Shown one piece after another: positions 52,942 to 61,174 of a stretch of 64,000 nucleotides of DNA. Origin of the DNA: UBA11475 sp902486425 (lineage in GTDB: Bacteria; Bacillota; Clostridia; Christensenellales; Borkfalkiaceae); assembly GCA_902486425.1 (NCBI GenBank), contig CABTOK010000003.1, positions 1 to 64,000 of the forward strand. Reading direction: 5' to 3'. Positions within the stretch are counted from its first letter, which is position 1. The number at the start of each line of letters is the position of its first letter. A model generated the notes under the pieces. The model was given only the letters and a program-made list of their open reading frames with translations. It was not told where the DNA came from and did not search any database. The position numbers were made by a program, and so were the translations under genes.

Positions 52942-53945
52942 GTAAAAACGTAAGCTTAAAAGAAATAGCCTCCAAAGTAGGCGTGTCGGTAAACACAGTT
53001 TCGCACGCTTTAAGGGATTTGCCGGATATTTCCGAAGGACTTAAAAAAAAGATCCGCAAAATCGCACTGGAAATGGGGTATATGCCCAATCACGTCGCTC
53101 AGACCATGAAGATCGAAGAGAAGCCTCTCGTTGCCGTGCATATAAGCTCTTTCAATAACGTGTACGTAAATGCTTTTTATCAGGAATTAACAAGAGTTTT
53201 CAGTGAAAAGGATGATTATTCGCTGACGTTTGTCTTTTCTACCAAAGATCCCGTCGAAGTCGTAAAACAGTGTATTCTTATAAGGGCCGATTATCTTATT
53301 TCGGTCAACTATTTCGACGAAAAGGCCGTTGAAATGGCTAAACTCAACAATCTGCATATTTTGCATACCGGCGGAGAATTTAACCCGCAAAAAGGCGAAG
53401 ATTACGTTTTTGCGGATAACGACGTAGGTTGCCGTCTTGTCGCAAGGTATCTTTACGGAAGAGAAAAAACCGGGAAATATATTTATATAGGCATTCCGGA
53501 TTATCCTGACGAATCTCTTAACATATATAATAACGTCCGCCGCGAAATATTTGAAGACGAGCTCAAAAAGCTCGATGAAAAAGCAGAAATTTTACAGTTC
53601 CGCGCAGATAACGACAACATAGACAAAATTTGCTCTTTGATAATCGGCGGATGCAGAAATTTTTTCTGTTTTAACGATCTCGAAGCATATTCGTTGCTAA
53701 GACTTCTGGAGAACAGATTCGGAGATATCGAAAAGTTATTCCCCGATATAGAAATAGTGGGCTTCGACGGATTGAGTATTTCGGTTATCGGAATGAGAGA
53801 CATTACTACCGTTGCGGTAGACTACGGCAAGTTTTCCGAACAGATTTATTCCGTTATAAAAAACAGGCTCGAAAACCCGTCTATGGGCGCGCAGTTTGTC
53901 GCCGTTCCCGTTTTTATGCACTACAAAAAAAAGGCGATATACTAA
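52938..53945 (+). CDS. LacI-family transcriptional regulator
   Basis: 335 residues. An N-terminal helix-turn-helix and hinge (SLKEIASKVGVSVNTVSHAL, then MGYMPNHVAQTMK) is followed by a periplasmic-binding-protein-like effector domain (FCFNDLEAYSLL, then DIEIVGFDG). As the last gene of the sugar operon it probably controls that operon. I could not find an unambiguous operator near 43400-43600. Confidence 0.9.
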   Translation: MSKNVSLKEIASKVGVSVNTVSHALRDLPDISEGLKKKIRKIALEMGYMPNHVAQTMKIEEKPLVAVHISSFNNVYVNAFYQELTRVFSEKDDYSLTFVFSTKDPVEVVKQCILIRADYLISVNYFDEKAVEMAKLNNLHILHTGGEFNPQKGEDYVFADNDVGCRLVARYLYGREKTGKYIYIGIPDYPDESLNIYNNVRREIFEDELKKLDEKAEILQFRADNDNIDKICSLIIGGCRNFFCFNDLEAYSLLRLLENRFGDIEKLFPDIEIVGFDGLSISVIGMRDITTVAVDYGKFSEQIYSVIKNRLENPSMGAQFVAVPVFMHYKKKAIY

Positions 53946-53971
53946 CGTAATTAAAAAATTCAAACATCAAA

Positions 53972-53998
53972 AAGAATCGTTCCGGCGGTTCTTTTTTT
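53972..53998 (+). terminator. Terminator of the sugar operon
   Basis: AGAATCG/CGGTTCT stem-loop with a T7 tract. Confidence 0.8.
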
Positions 53999-54010
53999 AC
54001 GGCGTGTTTT

Positions 54011-54034
54011 TATAGTACCTGTATTGCCGAAATA
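54011..54034 (+). repeat. Dispersed intergenic motif, copy C
   Basis: TAGTACCTGTATTGCCGAAA (core 54013-54032), about 15 nt after a terminator. Confidence 0.6.
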
Positions 54035-54145
54035 TAACTGAAAAAGCAAGCGACTTTATCTCGAAAGCGGCTATATGTTAAGCCGAAAAAAATAATGAAG
54101 AATAAAAACCCGTATCAAAAATTTGTAAAAATTTTGGATTACCTA

Positions 54146-54174
54146 TTGACGAAGACGTAAAACGGTGTTACAAT
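54146..54174 (+). promoter_or_regulatory. Promoter of the 54226 lipoprotein gene
   Basis: TTGACG (54146-54151), a 17-nt spacer and TACAAT (54169-54174). Confidence 0.75.
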
Positions 54175-54225
54175 TTATTTTGAAACAAGTCCGGGATTTA
54201 TTCCGGTTAAAAAGGGGGAACGTTT

Positions 54226-55497
54226 ATGTTCGCAAAAACAAAAAGCAAATTTATTATTTTATTGTCGCTGATATTCTGTCTTTCTTTTGCATTATGCGCG
54301 TTGACTGCGTGCGACGGAAACGGCAACAACGACAAACCGGGTGAACCCGATAAGCCCGAAAAGGAATTATCGGTAACGCTTACTCCGACGCGAGCGGAAC
54401 TTCTTGCCGGAGAGACGGTTAAACTCGAGGTAAAAACCGAATACGTCGAAAAAGCGGATATAACGACAAAAAGCGAAATGACGGTGCGTAATGTGGTGCG
54501 TAATCCCGTATTTACGTCTTCCGACGAGTCTGTCGCAACAGTTTCTTCGTCGGGACTCGTAACTGCGATAACCAAAGGCACGGCTGTCATAACGGCGACG
54601 CTTGAAGGTAAGAGCGCGACGGCAGACATAGTCGTTTTAAACGGTATCGAAATAGACAGCGTAAATAAAATCGTAGATATTTATAACGCAGACGGTCTTA
54701 CGTCTTTCAACGGCTCTGTAAACGACGATGAGGTATCGTATAACGATTATAAAATCAATTTAAAAAGAGATATAGATCTTAGCGGTGCAAGCTGGTATCC
54801 GCTTAACGGTTATAATCTTGCCGGGACGGTTTGGAACGGAAACGGGCATGCCGTAAAAAATCTTAAAATTTCTTCGGTAATAAATACGCTCAATATTACC
54901 GGTCCCGAAATTTCCGCTACCGGATTTATTGCCGCAAGCTATAAAATAACTATGAAAAATATTATCTTCGACAACGTTACTGTAGCCCCGAATAATTTCG
55001 AGTATTATGCCGGAATCGTTCTCGGATATCTCGACGGTGCGGGCGAATTTGACAACGTAACCGTAAAAAATTCAAATATAACCACTGCTTCCAGAAGAGG
55101 AACCGGGGCTATTGTAGGATTTAACAACGATCAATATTTTATCGGCGAACAGCTCATCAAGTCCACGCTCGTTATAAAAAACAGTCTTGTCGAAAACGTT
55201 ACGATAGAAAGCAATCGTTCAGCCGCTCTTTGCGGAAGAGTTTGCAACGGATATTCCGTAAACGAAAAAGCAATGGACGTACACTCGGTAATTCTCGTAA
55301 ACAATACGGTTAAAAATTGCACCGTCAAAGCGGTTGTCGATTATACTCCGGGCAGATTGAATTTTACGGTAAACGACGATATAGACACCGTAATTACCGA
55401 TTTCGACGCAACAAACGTTTCTGTCGGCAACAGATATTTTTTCAATAACGTAGAGTATAATTATTCAAACGGCGTTTTTACCGTAAAATTAAAATAA
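54226..55497 (+). CDS. Ig-like/beta-helix surface lipoprotein
   Basis: 423 residues. A lipobox (ALCALTAC, Cys about 28) and a Big_2-type Ig-like domain (about 45-145, ending GTAVITATLEGKSATADIVV) are followed by a GLUG-type repeat region (about 160-390) with DLSGASWYPLNG, VWNGNGHAVKNLKISS and similar turns. It resembles the N-terminal region of the 2864 protein in its GLUG-like part. It has its own promoter and terminator, and GGGGG precedes the start. It is probably an adhesin or glycan-binding protein. Confidence 0.75.
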   Translation: MFAKTKSKFIILLSLIFCLSFALCALTACDGNGNNDKPGEPDKPEKELSVTLTPTRAELLAGETVKLEVKTEYVEKADITTKSEMTVRNVVRNPVFTSSDESVATVSSSGLVTAITKGTAVITATLEGKSATADIVVLNGIEIDSVNKIVDIYNADGLTSFNGSVNDDEVSYNDYKINLKRDIDLSGASWYPLNGYNLAGTVWNGNGHAVKNLKISSVINTLNITGPEISATGFIAASYKITMKNIIFDNVTVAPNNFEYYAGIVLGYLDGAGEFDNVTVKNSNITTASRRGTGAIVGFNNDQYFIGEQLIKSTLVIKNSLVENVTIESNRSAALCGRVCNGYSVNEKAMDVHSVILVNNTVKNCTVKAVVDYTPGRLNFTVNDDIDTVITDFDATNVSVGNRYFFNNVEYNYSNGVFTVKLK

Positions 55498-55520
55498 AAA
55501 GATAAAAGAAAAAGGGATAA

Positions 55521-55555
55521 AAAAGGCGGACGGCATAAAGTCGTTCGCCTTTTTT
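55521..55555. terminator. Bidirectional terminator
   Basis: AAAAGGCGGACG/CGTTCGCCTTTT with T-rich ends, between convergent genes. Confidence 0.85.
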
Positions 55556-55597
55556 GCGATACAATTTATATTTTAGTTGTCTGTTTTTTGTTTCCGG

Positions 55598-56653
55598 TTA
55601 GTTTCTGAAAGATTCGTAAGTATAGTTTTCCCAGTCGAGAACGGCGGGTGAGTTTTCAGATATTATTTTATCTATCTTCATAAGAAGGGGAAAGTCCTTT
55701 ATGTCAACAAGACCTAATTCGCTTTTTCTCTTTATAGCCTGTGCGACGCGTTTTGCGACGACCAAAGATTCGAGAGTAACGCCGTTGAGTTCGGTTCTGA
55801 CTTCGTCTATATTGAGACCTCTGCCGAGCAGAATGCCCGCAAGTCTGGTTCTTCCGCCGTAGACCGTAACGTAAAGGTCGCCTACGCCGATGTAATAGCT
55901 TTCTTCGCGGGCGCCCTGAATATTCAGGAGTTTTTTCATTTCCTTCGCACTCTGATAGAATACTGCCGCCTGCGAATTGAAATGCTGTTTGCTGTCGAGT
56001 CCGAAAGCCTTTTGGTTGAGACCTATCGTTATGGCAATGCCGAGAGCATAGCCGTTTTTGAGAGCGACCGCGCTTTCGATGCCGGTAACGTCGTCGGTAA
56101 TACTGATATGGTAGTAGTCGGTAGCCATAACACTTTTCAAGAATTCGAGAGTCTTTTTATCGTCGCCGCAAAATGCTACTTCGGTCTGATCGTGAGCTAC
56201 AAGTTCGTAACTGGTGCAGGGACCGCCTATCGCATTGAAAGAGAAGTTTTTGTTTAGTTTCTTTGCGACTGATTTCCAGTAATCGACGTAGGTGATAAGG
56301 GTGCCGTCGGGTTCGTTTATAAGACCTTTTGTAACCGATAGAATTATAGCGTTTTCGGGAAGAATCGGAAGAATTTTTTCGCCGAACCATTCCACGCCGA
56401 AGCTCGAAACGCCACAGATAAAATAATCGACATTTTTAAGGCCTTCTTCGATTTCGTCTATCGTATAATAATTTATTTTTCCCGCGGGGAAGTCCTTTTC
56501 AAACTTAAGATGTCTGCCTGTTTTTCTCGCGTTTAAAATAATCTCTGTATCGAGATGAGTTCCGATAAGACTCACTTCATGTCCGTTTTCGAGAATAGGG
56601 AAAGCGAGCGCAGAACCCATCATACCCGAGCCGATTATAGCGACTTTTGCCAT
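55598..56653 (-). CDS. NAD(P)-dependent glycerol-3-phosphate dehydrogenase-like protein
   Basis: 351 residues. A Rossmann N-terminus KVAIIGSGMMGSALAFPI, the SVTKGLINEP segment, the lysine of ALKNGYALGIAITIG and YIGVGDLYVTVYGGRTR match the GpsA family. It would convert dihydroxyacetone phosphate and glycerol 3-phosphate for lipid synthesis. The N-terminal site G-S-G-M-M-G is intact. The setting beside carbohydrate genes and under possible operators suggests a paralogue for sugar-alcohol phosphates rather than necessarily the housekeeping enzyme, so no symbol is assigned. Confidence 0.8.
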   Translation of the reverse strand: MAKVAIIGSGMMGSALAFPILENGHEVSLIGTHLDTEIILNARKTGRHLKFEKDFPAGKINYYTIDEIEEGLKNVDYFICGVSSFGVEWFGEKILPILPENAIILSVTKGLINEPDGTLITYVDYWKSVAKKLNKNFSFNAIGGPCTSYELVAHDQTEVAFCGDDKKTLEFLKSVMATDYYHISITDDVTGIESAVALKNGYALGIAITIGLNQKAFGLDSKQHFNSQAAVFYQSAKEMKKLLNIQGAREESYYIGVGDLYVTVYGGRTRLAGILLGRGLNIDEVRTELNGVTLESLVVAKRVAQAIKRKSELGLVDIKDFPLLMKIDKIISENSPAVLDWENYTYESFRN

Positions 56654-56681
56654 TTTTTACTCCTTTATATCTTTTAAGATA

Positions 56682-56737
56682 TTCGTATTTACGAAAAACG
56701 ATTTTCCTGATTTTGAAAAAATTTTCGTTTTTACGAA
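56682..56737. promoter_or_regulatory. Two palindromic operator-like sites TTCGT-N4-ACGAA
   Basis: TTCGTATTTACGAA (56682-56695) and TTCGTTTTTACGAA (56724-56737, extended to TTTTCGT/ACGAAAA) share identical arms, with centres 42 bp apart (four helical turns). They lie between the promoter and the start of the GpsA-like gene, as expected for a repressor. The cognate regulator is unknown. Confidence 0.65.
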
Positions 56738-56761
56738 AATACTATTCAAGTATTTTTTATA

Positions 56762-56790
56762 ATTTTACTTCATTTTTTCAGTAAAGTCAA
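56762..56790 (-). promoter_or_regulatory. Promoter of the GpsA-like gene
   Basis: On the minus strand TTGACT (56790-56785), a 17-nt spacer and TAAAAT (56767-56762). Confidence 0.7.
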
Positions 56791-56938
56791 TAGCATAATG
56801 TGTTATTTTAAGCCTGATTTGAGTGATAAAATCGTATTTATTCTTTAACCGGGTTTTTAATTGAAAAAATAATATAAAAGTTGTATAATATGTAGCGGTC
56901 TGAAATAAAAATTCGCGAAAGTTACCAAGGATTATGCC

Positions 56939-57578
56939 ATGACGCAGGAAATTATGAAAAAGAAGAATATAACGGAGCGGCTTGAAAGCGGTAAAATTTT
57001 GCCGCTTATCATAAAACTTTCCGTTCCCGCGGTCATAGCGCAGCTTATTACTTTTTTATACAATATTGTCGACAGAATGTACGTCGCGCGCATAAAAGGG
57101 GCAGGAACGGATGCTCTCGCCGCGCTCGGAATAGTTCTTCCGATAACTTTGATTATTCAGGCGTTTTCAAGTCTGATAGGAACGGGCGGCGCGCCGCGGG
57201 CGGGCATAAAAACGGGCGAAGGCAATTTTAAGGAAGCCGGTTGTATTTTTGGAGTCTCTGCTTCTTACGATTATCGGCGTGATAATAGGCGGCGTAACGT
57301 TTATCTTCGCAAAGGAAATAATTTTGCTGTTCGGCTGTTCGCCGTCGGCAGTTGGCTTCGCAGTTTCGTACTTGAAAATTTATGCCGTCGGTACCGTGTT
57401 CGTAATGCTTGCGCAGGGACTTAATTCTTTTATTTTAACGCAGGGTTATTCTTTTATCGTCATGGGCTCGGTGCTTATCGGGGCGGTTTTTAATATCATA
57501 TTGGATCCGAAGATTTTCAAAAAACGCGCGGAAGAAGTAAAAATGCAAAATCGTGATATAAAAACAAAAACCGAATAA
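56939..57578 (+). pseudogene. Frameshifted and truncated MATE transporter
   Basis: The first frame (56939 to about 57240) encodes a good MATE N-terminus: ILPLIIKLSVPAVIAQLITF, then NIVDRMYVARIKGAGTDALA. Similarity then moves to another frame (about 57249-57515): SLLLTIIGVIIGGVTFIFAK, then FILTQGYSFIVMG. After VFNIILDP the expected second half of the protein is missing and a short charged tail follows. The frameshift and large internal deletion make a working transporter very unlikely. It is not derived from the 36726 gene, since the sequences differ. Confidence 0.8.
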
Positions 57579-57591
57579 AAAATATTCGGTA

Positions 57592-57619
57592 TTGTTTCGC
57601 CGATACAGGTATTACTTAA
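57592..57619 (-). repeat. Dispersed intergenic motif, copy D (inverted)
   Basis: On the minus strand TAATACCTGTATCGGCGAAA (57619-57596 region), directly after the pseudogene and a short ACCGAATA/TATTCGGT hairpin (57568-57589). Confidence 0.6.
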
Positions 57620-57660
57620 TAGCTACCGTTTTTATAAAATAAATAAAAAAAATAACAATA

Positions 57661-57689
57661 AAACGCGGACTTTTACAGTCCGCGTTTTT
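57661..57689. terminator. Bidirectional terminator
   Basis: AAACGCGGACT/AGTCCGCGTTT stem-loop with T-rich flanks. Confidence 0.85.
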
Positions 57690-57714
57690 ACGTTAAAATT
57701 TGTATTAAAAATAA

Positions 57715-57876
57715 TTATTTATTAAAAGCTTCGGCTAAAAATCCGGTTCTTTTTAGTAAAGACGATTTTGTTATGTCGGCTTTAAAGTTTATATCGTACC
57801 CGTGGAAGGTTCCCTTGTTATCTGAGAACGGCTTTATTTTTATTTTTAGTTGTTTGTAGAAATTGTACTTGTTCAT
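57715..57876 (-). CDS. Possible 53-residue protein of unknown function
   Basis: An open frame on the minus strand starts with MNKYNFYKQLKIKIKP and ends with LKRTGFLAEAFNK. It is followed by the terminator at 57661-57689. Upstream on the minus strand TTCACG, a 17-nt spacer and TATAAT suggest a promoter, but no ribosome binding site is visible. It could be a small gene or the remnant of a longer one. No family is recognised. Confidence 0.3.
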   Translation of the reverse strand: MNKYNFYKQLKIKIKPFSDNKGTFHGYDINFKADITKSSLLKRTGFLAEAFNK

Positions 57877-57924
57877 ATTTTTATTTGAATTATATTTTTT
57901 AACTTGTAAAACGTGAAAATAGTT

Positions 57925-57958
57925 AAAAACGAACCCCTTTTGACAGGAGTTCGTTTTT
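57925..57958 (-). terminator. Terminator of the tRNA operon
   Basis: On the minus strand, AAAAACGAAC/GTTCGTTTTT stem-loop just after tRNA-Ala. Confidence 0.85.
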
Positions 57959-57967
57959 AGTTTAATC

Positions 57968-58043
<76 letters not shown>

Positions 58044-58099
58044 AAATCGGACGATATTAAATAGTTTTATGTAAAAATAAAAATCACGGAAGAACAATG

Positions 58100-58176
58100 T
58101 GGTAGAGACAGTAGGGTTCGAACCTACGACCTCTTGCATGTGAAGCAAGCGCTCTGACCGACTGAGCTATGCCTCC
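58100..58176 (-). tRNA. tRNA-Val(CAC)
   Basis: On the minus strand the anticodon stem CTTGC/GCAAG with loop TTCACAT gives anticodon CAC. CCA is encoded. Confidence 0.9.
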
Positions 58177-58185
58177 GTAAATGAG

Positions 58186-58263
58186 TGGTGGAGACGATAG
58201 GACTCGAACCTACGACCCCTACCATGTCAAGGTAGTGCTCTAACCAAACTGAGCTACGTCTCC
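58186..58263 (-). tRNA. tRNA-Val(GAC)
   Basis: On the minus strand the acceptor GGAGACG pairs with CGTCTCC. The anticodon loop TTGACAT gives anticodon GAC, and CCA is encoded. It is first in the operon. Confidence 0.95.
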
Positions 58264-58288
58264 GACTGCCGAAGTAGCCGACTTTATT

Positions 58289-58317
58289 TTTATATCAGTT
58301 TTCAAGGCGTTTGTCAA
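58289..58317 (-). promoter_or_regulatory. Promoter of the tRNA-Val/Val/Ala operon
   Basis: On the minus strand TTGACA (58317-58312), a 17-nt spacer and TATAAA (58294-58289). Confidence 0.85.
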
Positions 58318-58423
58318 TCGTTTTTAGTAATTTAAAACAAAATCGGAAAATTAGTTTCCGCCCGAAAGTAAAAAGTCCCGTAATTATGACTCAATTATCG
58401 GATTCAAAGGGTTAAATCCCGTA

Positions 58424-58452
58424 TTGACAAACGGTTTTTACGGTGATAAAAT
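58424..58452 (+). promoter_or_regulatory. Promoter of the PHP-domain gene
   Basis: TTGACA (58424-58429), a 17-nt spacer and TAAAAT (58447-58452). Confidence 0.8.
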
Positions 58453-58547
58453 AAAAAAAATCGCGGCAATATCGGCGGTAATCGTAAGCACGGTTATAAA
58501 CGCAGATAAAAAGCAAATGTTTTGCCGTATACAGGAGAAAGGATAAA

Positions 58548-59567
58548 ATGAAACGTCATCTTATACCCGAAAGCGGTAGATTTTATAAAGCGAACATGCA
58601 CATGCACACTACGTTTTCGGACGGTGTAGGCTCGCCGGAGGAGATAAAAAAAGCTTATATGGACGCAGGTTATTCTATAGTAGCCTATTCCGACCATGAA
58701 GTGTTGGTGGAGCATAACGATCTGACGGACGAAAACTTTCTCGCGATAACTTCTTTTGAAAAGACTATAAACAAGCGTACAGAAAAGACCTATTCGCATA
58801 TGACAACGGCTCATCTTAACTTTTTTGCAAAAGATCCGAATAATATTTCGCTCTCGGTATTAAATCCGGAAACGGCGTGGGGCAACGCTAAAAATTACAT
58901 AACCGAAGAGATGAAAAAGTTTGCCTATAAGGCAGAATATTCTGCCGAAGGTCTTAACGACGTAATAAAACGCGCAAATAGCGAAGGCTTTCTGGTAACG
59001 CTCAACCATCCCGTCTGGTCGCTTGAAAATTATGACGACTATAAAGACCTCAAAGGACTTTGGGGGATAGAAGTATATAACACCGCAAGCGATCTCGAAG
59101 GTTATCCCGATACCGTTCAGCCGTTCGAAGATTTACTAAGAAAGGGCGAAAGACTTTATCCGTTATGCACGGACGACGCGCATAAGCCTTACGACAGGTT
59201 CGGCGGGTTTATAATGATAAAGGCTGACAAACTCGAATACAAGACGATAATGGCCGCACTTGAAAAGGGTGATTTTTACGCTTCTACCGGACCGTCGATT
59301 TACGACATCACGGTCGAAGACAATATGTTATACGTAAAGTGTTCCGATGCGGTTACCGTGTCGTTTATAACCGACCGCCGTCGCAATCAGCAAAAAACAT
59401 GGGACGGAGAAACGACCATGACCGAAGCGACTTTCGATATGACTAAATTTTTAGAAGATTCTGTTCTTACCGATACGCCGGCGCCGTACTTCAGAATAGC
59501 GGTAAAAGATAAATCCGGCAGAATCGCTTACTCGAGAGCCTATTTTTTAGACGAAATCATAAAGTAA
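58548..59567 (+). CDS. PHP-domain metal-dependent phosphoesterase
   Basis: 339 residues, cytoplasmic. The four PHP metal-binding motifs are visible: ANMHMHTTFSDG, IVAYSDHEVLVEHND, TLNHPVWSLENY and LCTDDAHKPYD. Members of this family hydrolyse phosphate esters or nucleotides using two or three metal ions. A C-terminal beta domain follows (about 255-339). It is monocistronic, with its own promoter and terminator. The substrate is unknown. Confidence 0.85.
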   Translation: MKRHLIPESGRFYKANMHMHTTFSDGVGSPEEIKKAYMDAGYSIVAYSDHEVLVEHNDLTDENFLAITSFEKTINKRTEKTYSHMTTAHLNFFAKDPNNISLSVLNPETAWGNAKNYITEEMKKFAYKAEYSAEGLNDVIKRANSEGFLVTLNHPVWSLENYDDYKDLKGLWGIEVYNTASDLEGYPDTVQPFEDLLRKGERLYPLCTDDAHKPYDRFGGFIMIKADKLEYKTIMAALEKGDFYASTGPSIYDITVEDNMLYVKCSDAVTVSFITDRRRNQQKTWDGETTMTEATFDMTKFLEDSVLTDTPAPYFRIAVKDKSGRIAYSRAYFLDEIIK

Positions 59568-59633
59568 TATTTCATTAGTGTATAAAAACTTTTTAAACAA
59601 TATTAAGTAAAGACAAATAATAACGATAAAAAG

Positions 59634-59661
59634 AAGAACTTGCTACGTCGGGTTCTTTTTT
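59634..59661 (+). terminator. Terminator of the PHP gene
   Basis: AAGAAC/GTTCTT stem-loop followed by T6. The following 59662-59848 is AT-rich and holds no supported gene. Confidence 0.65.
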
Positions 59662-59848
59662 AGTATTATTATAATAGGAATTATAATAGAAAAACAAAAG
59701 CACAATCGAAAACAGACCGGCAAAATTGTAAAAAGAGCAGCAAATATTAAATAAAAATCCTGAGTCATACCGAAAAAACGTACTGAAACATATTTTAACG
59801 GTATTGAAAAAACTTTCAAAAATAAGTTTAAAAATTTCAATTTGGGTA

Positions 59849-59877
59849 TTGACATCGTATAATTATCGTGTTATAAT
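59849..59877 (+). promoter_or_regulatory. Promoter of the esterase gene
   Basis: TTGACA (59849-59854), a 17-nt spacer and TATAAT (59872-59877): a perfect consensus promoter, consistent with control by a repressor. Confidence 0.85.
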
Positions 59878-59885
59878 CGAACTGA

Positions 59886-59934
59886 AATCACAGGTGAGAG
59901 TCTGTTTTTTACTTAAGCGGGCGAAACTGTGATT
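59886..59934 (+). promoter_or_regulatory. Structured start of the esterase leader RNA
   Basis: AATCACAG (59886-59893) pairs with CTGTGATT (59927-59934) at the very beginning of the transcript, enclosing 33 nt with a GGTGAGAG segment. The leader continues about 230 nt and includes a GCTTGCG/CGCAAGC hairpin (60050-60071). I do not recognise a known riboswitch. Confidence 0.4.
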
Positions 59935-59952
59935 ATATATTTAACGACTATG

Positions 59953-59962
59953 TTAACGTTAA
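59953..59962. promoter_or_regulatory. LacI-type operator, site 1
   Basis: The perfect palindrome TTAACGTTAA, within TATGTTAACGTTAAAAT, lies about 70 nt downstream of the transcription start, a roadblock position. It is identical over 17 bp to site 2 at 62243. Confidence 0.75.
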
Positions 59963-60164
59963 AATAAAACAAAAACAACGTAAATATAGCCCGATTTATC
60001 ATAAAAAACCTTAAAACAAAGCGAAAAACTAAAAAGAGGTACCTCTTCTGCTTGCGTCTTGCGCCGCAAGCAATTACGCTTTAATCGGAACTCAAGTTCA
60101 AAGACCTAACATAGTTCAAAGACCTTTCCTTTATATAATTATCGACGGGTAAAAGGGCGGAAAC

Positions 60165-61109
60165 ATGAAAGCTAAAAATTTATTAAAAAGTATTCTCATT
60201 ATAATGCTTGCGATAGTTGCCGCGACGTCGGCTACCGCATGTTTTTCGGGCGGAAGCAATAACGGAGACGACAATAATACAGAAAAACAACTCGACATCT
60301 ATATCGTGTCCGGTCAGTCTAATGCCGTAGGTTTCTCGAGATGGGGCGACAGCAGAAAAGAATATAAAGACGTTTATTATTTGGGTTACGGCGAAGGTAC
60401 CGAACCTCTTGACTACGCTTTTATGATCAACGTACAGAGCGGTCTCGGAGTAAACGGGAATTGTTTCGGTCCCGAAATGGGGATGGCGGCATACCTTTCC
60501 GAACAATATAAAAACGACGAAACGACGGACGTAGCGATAGTAAAATTCGGCTGGGGCGGAAGAACGCTATGGGATTACTTCTTGTCATACACATCAGTTA
60601 ACGAAAATCTCGGTTCAAAAACTAACTGCCGGGACTTCTGCGACGAAGACGACGCCATGTATTGCGCGCCCGGTTACTGGTATCTTATAAAGACTGTAAG
60701 AAAAGCCGTTCAGAAGGCTACCGGTATGGGTTATACAAAAGTAAACTTCGTTTCGGTATGCTGGATGCAGGGGGAAAACGACGCTCTTCTCCCGCAGAGT
60801 CAGAAGGTCTACGACCGGCTTCTTAAAAACTTCATGAAGGATTTAAGATTCGATCTTAATGCAGAAAATCTTCCGTTCATCATCGGTCAGATAAAAATTC
60901 CGCAGGAGTCGCAGAGCAACATAGACGGGCAGGCTGCTATCATCGTGCAGCAGAAAAAGGTTGTTGCCGAAGACGATTATGCAACATTAGTAGATACTTC
61001 GGACCTTACGATGGAAGAACCAAACAATATCTGGCATTACGATAAAGAAAGCATGCTCACGCTCGGAACGAGATTCGCTGCCGAAGCGTTTAAATTCAAA
61101 AACAAATAA
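60165..61109 (+). CDS. SGNH/SASA-type carbohydrate acetylesterase lipoprotein
   Basis: 314 residues. A lipobox (SATAC, Cys about 25) predicts a surface enzyme. The fold is that of sialate O-acetylesterase/CE6-type SGNH hydrolases: IVSGQSNAVGFS holds the nucleophilic serine, GPEMGMAAYL supplies block II, VCWMQGENDALL holds the block III motif, and WHYDKESMLTLG supplies the catalytic histidine. It would remove acetyl groups from host or plant glycans. It is followed by its likely LacI regulator after 65 nt. Confidence 0.85.
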   Translation: MKAKNLLKSILIIMLAIVAATSATACFSGGSNNGDDNNTEKQLDIYIVSGQSNAVGFSRWGDSRKEYKDVYYLGYGEGTEPLDYAFMINVQSGLGVNGNCFGPEMGMAAYLSEQYKNDETTDVAIVKFGWGGRTLWDYFLSYTSVNENLGSKTNCRDFCDEDDAMYCAPGYWYLIKTVRKAVQKATGMGYTKVNFVSVCWMQGENDALLPQSQKVYDRLLKNFMKDLRFDLNAENLPFIIGQIKIPQESQSNIDGQAAIIVQQKKVVAEDDYATLVDTSDLTMEEPNNIWHYDKESMLTLGTRFAAEAFKFKNK

Positions 61110-61174
61110 CGAAAGGTCAGGGACGATAAATTCTGTTTTGTCCCGGAACCCGGTAAGAACAAGAAGGGGATAAA

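Noticed and set aside
59643..59855. 70-codon hydrophobic frame on the minus strand
   Set aside because: AT-rich intergenic sequence with no ribosome binding site. It overlaps the terminator of the PHP gene and the promoter of the esterase.
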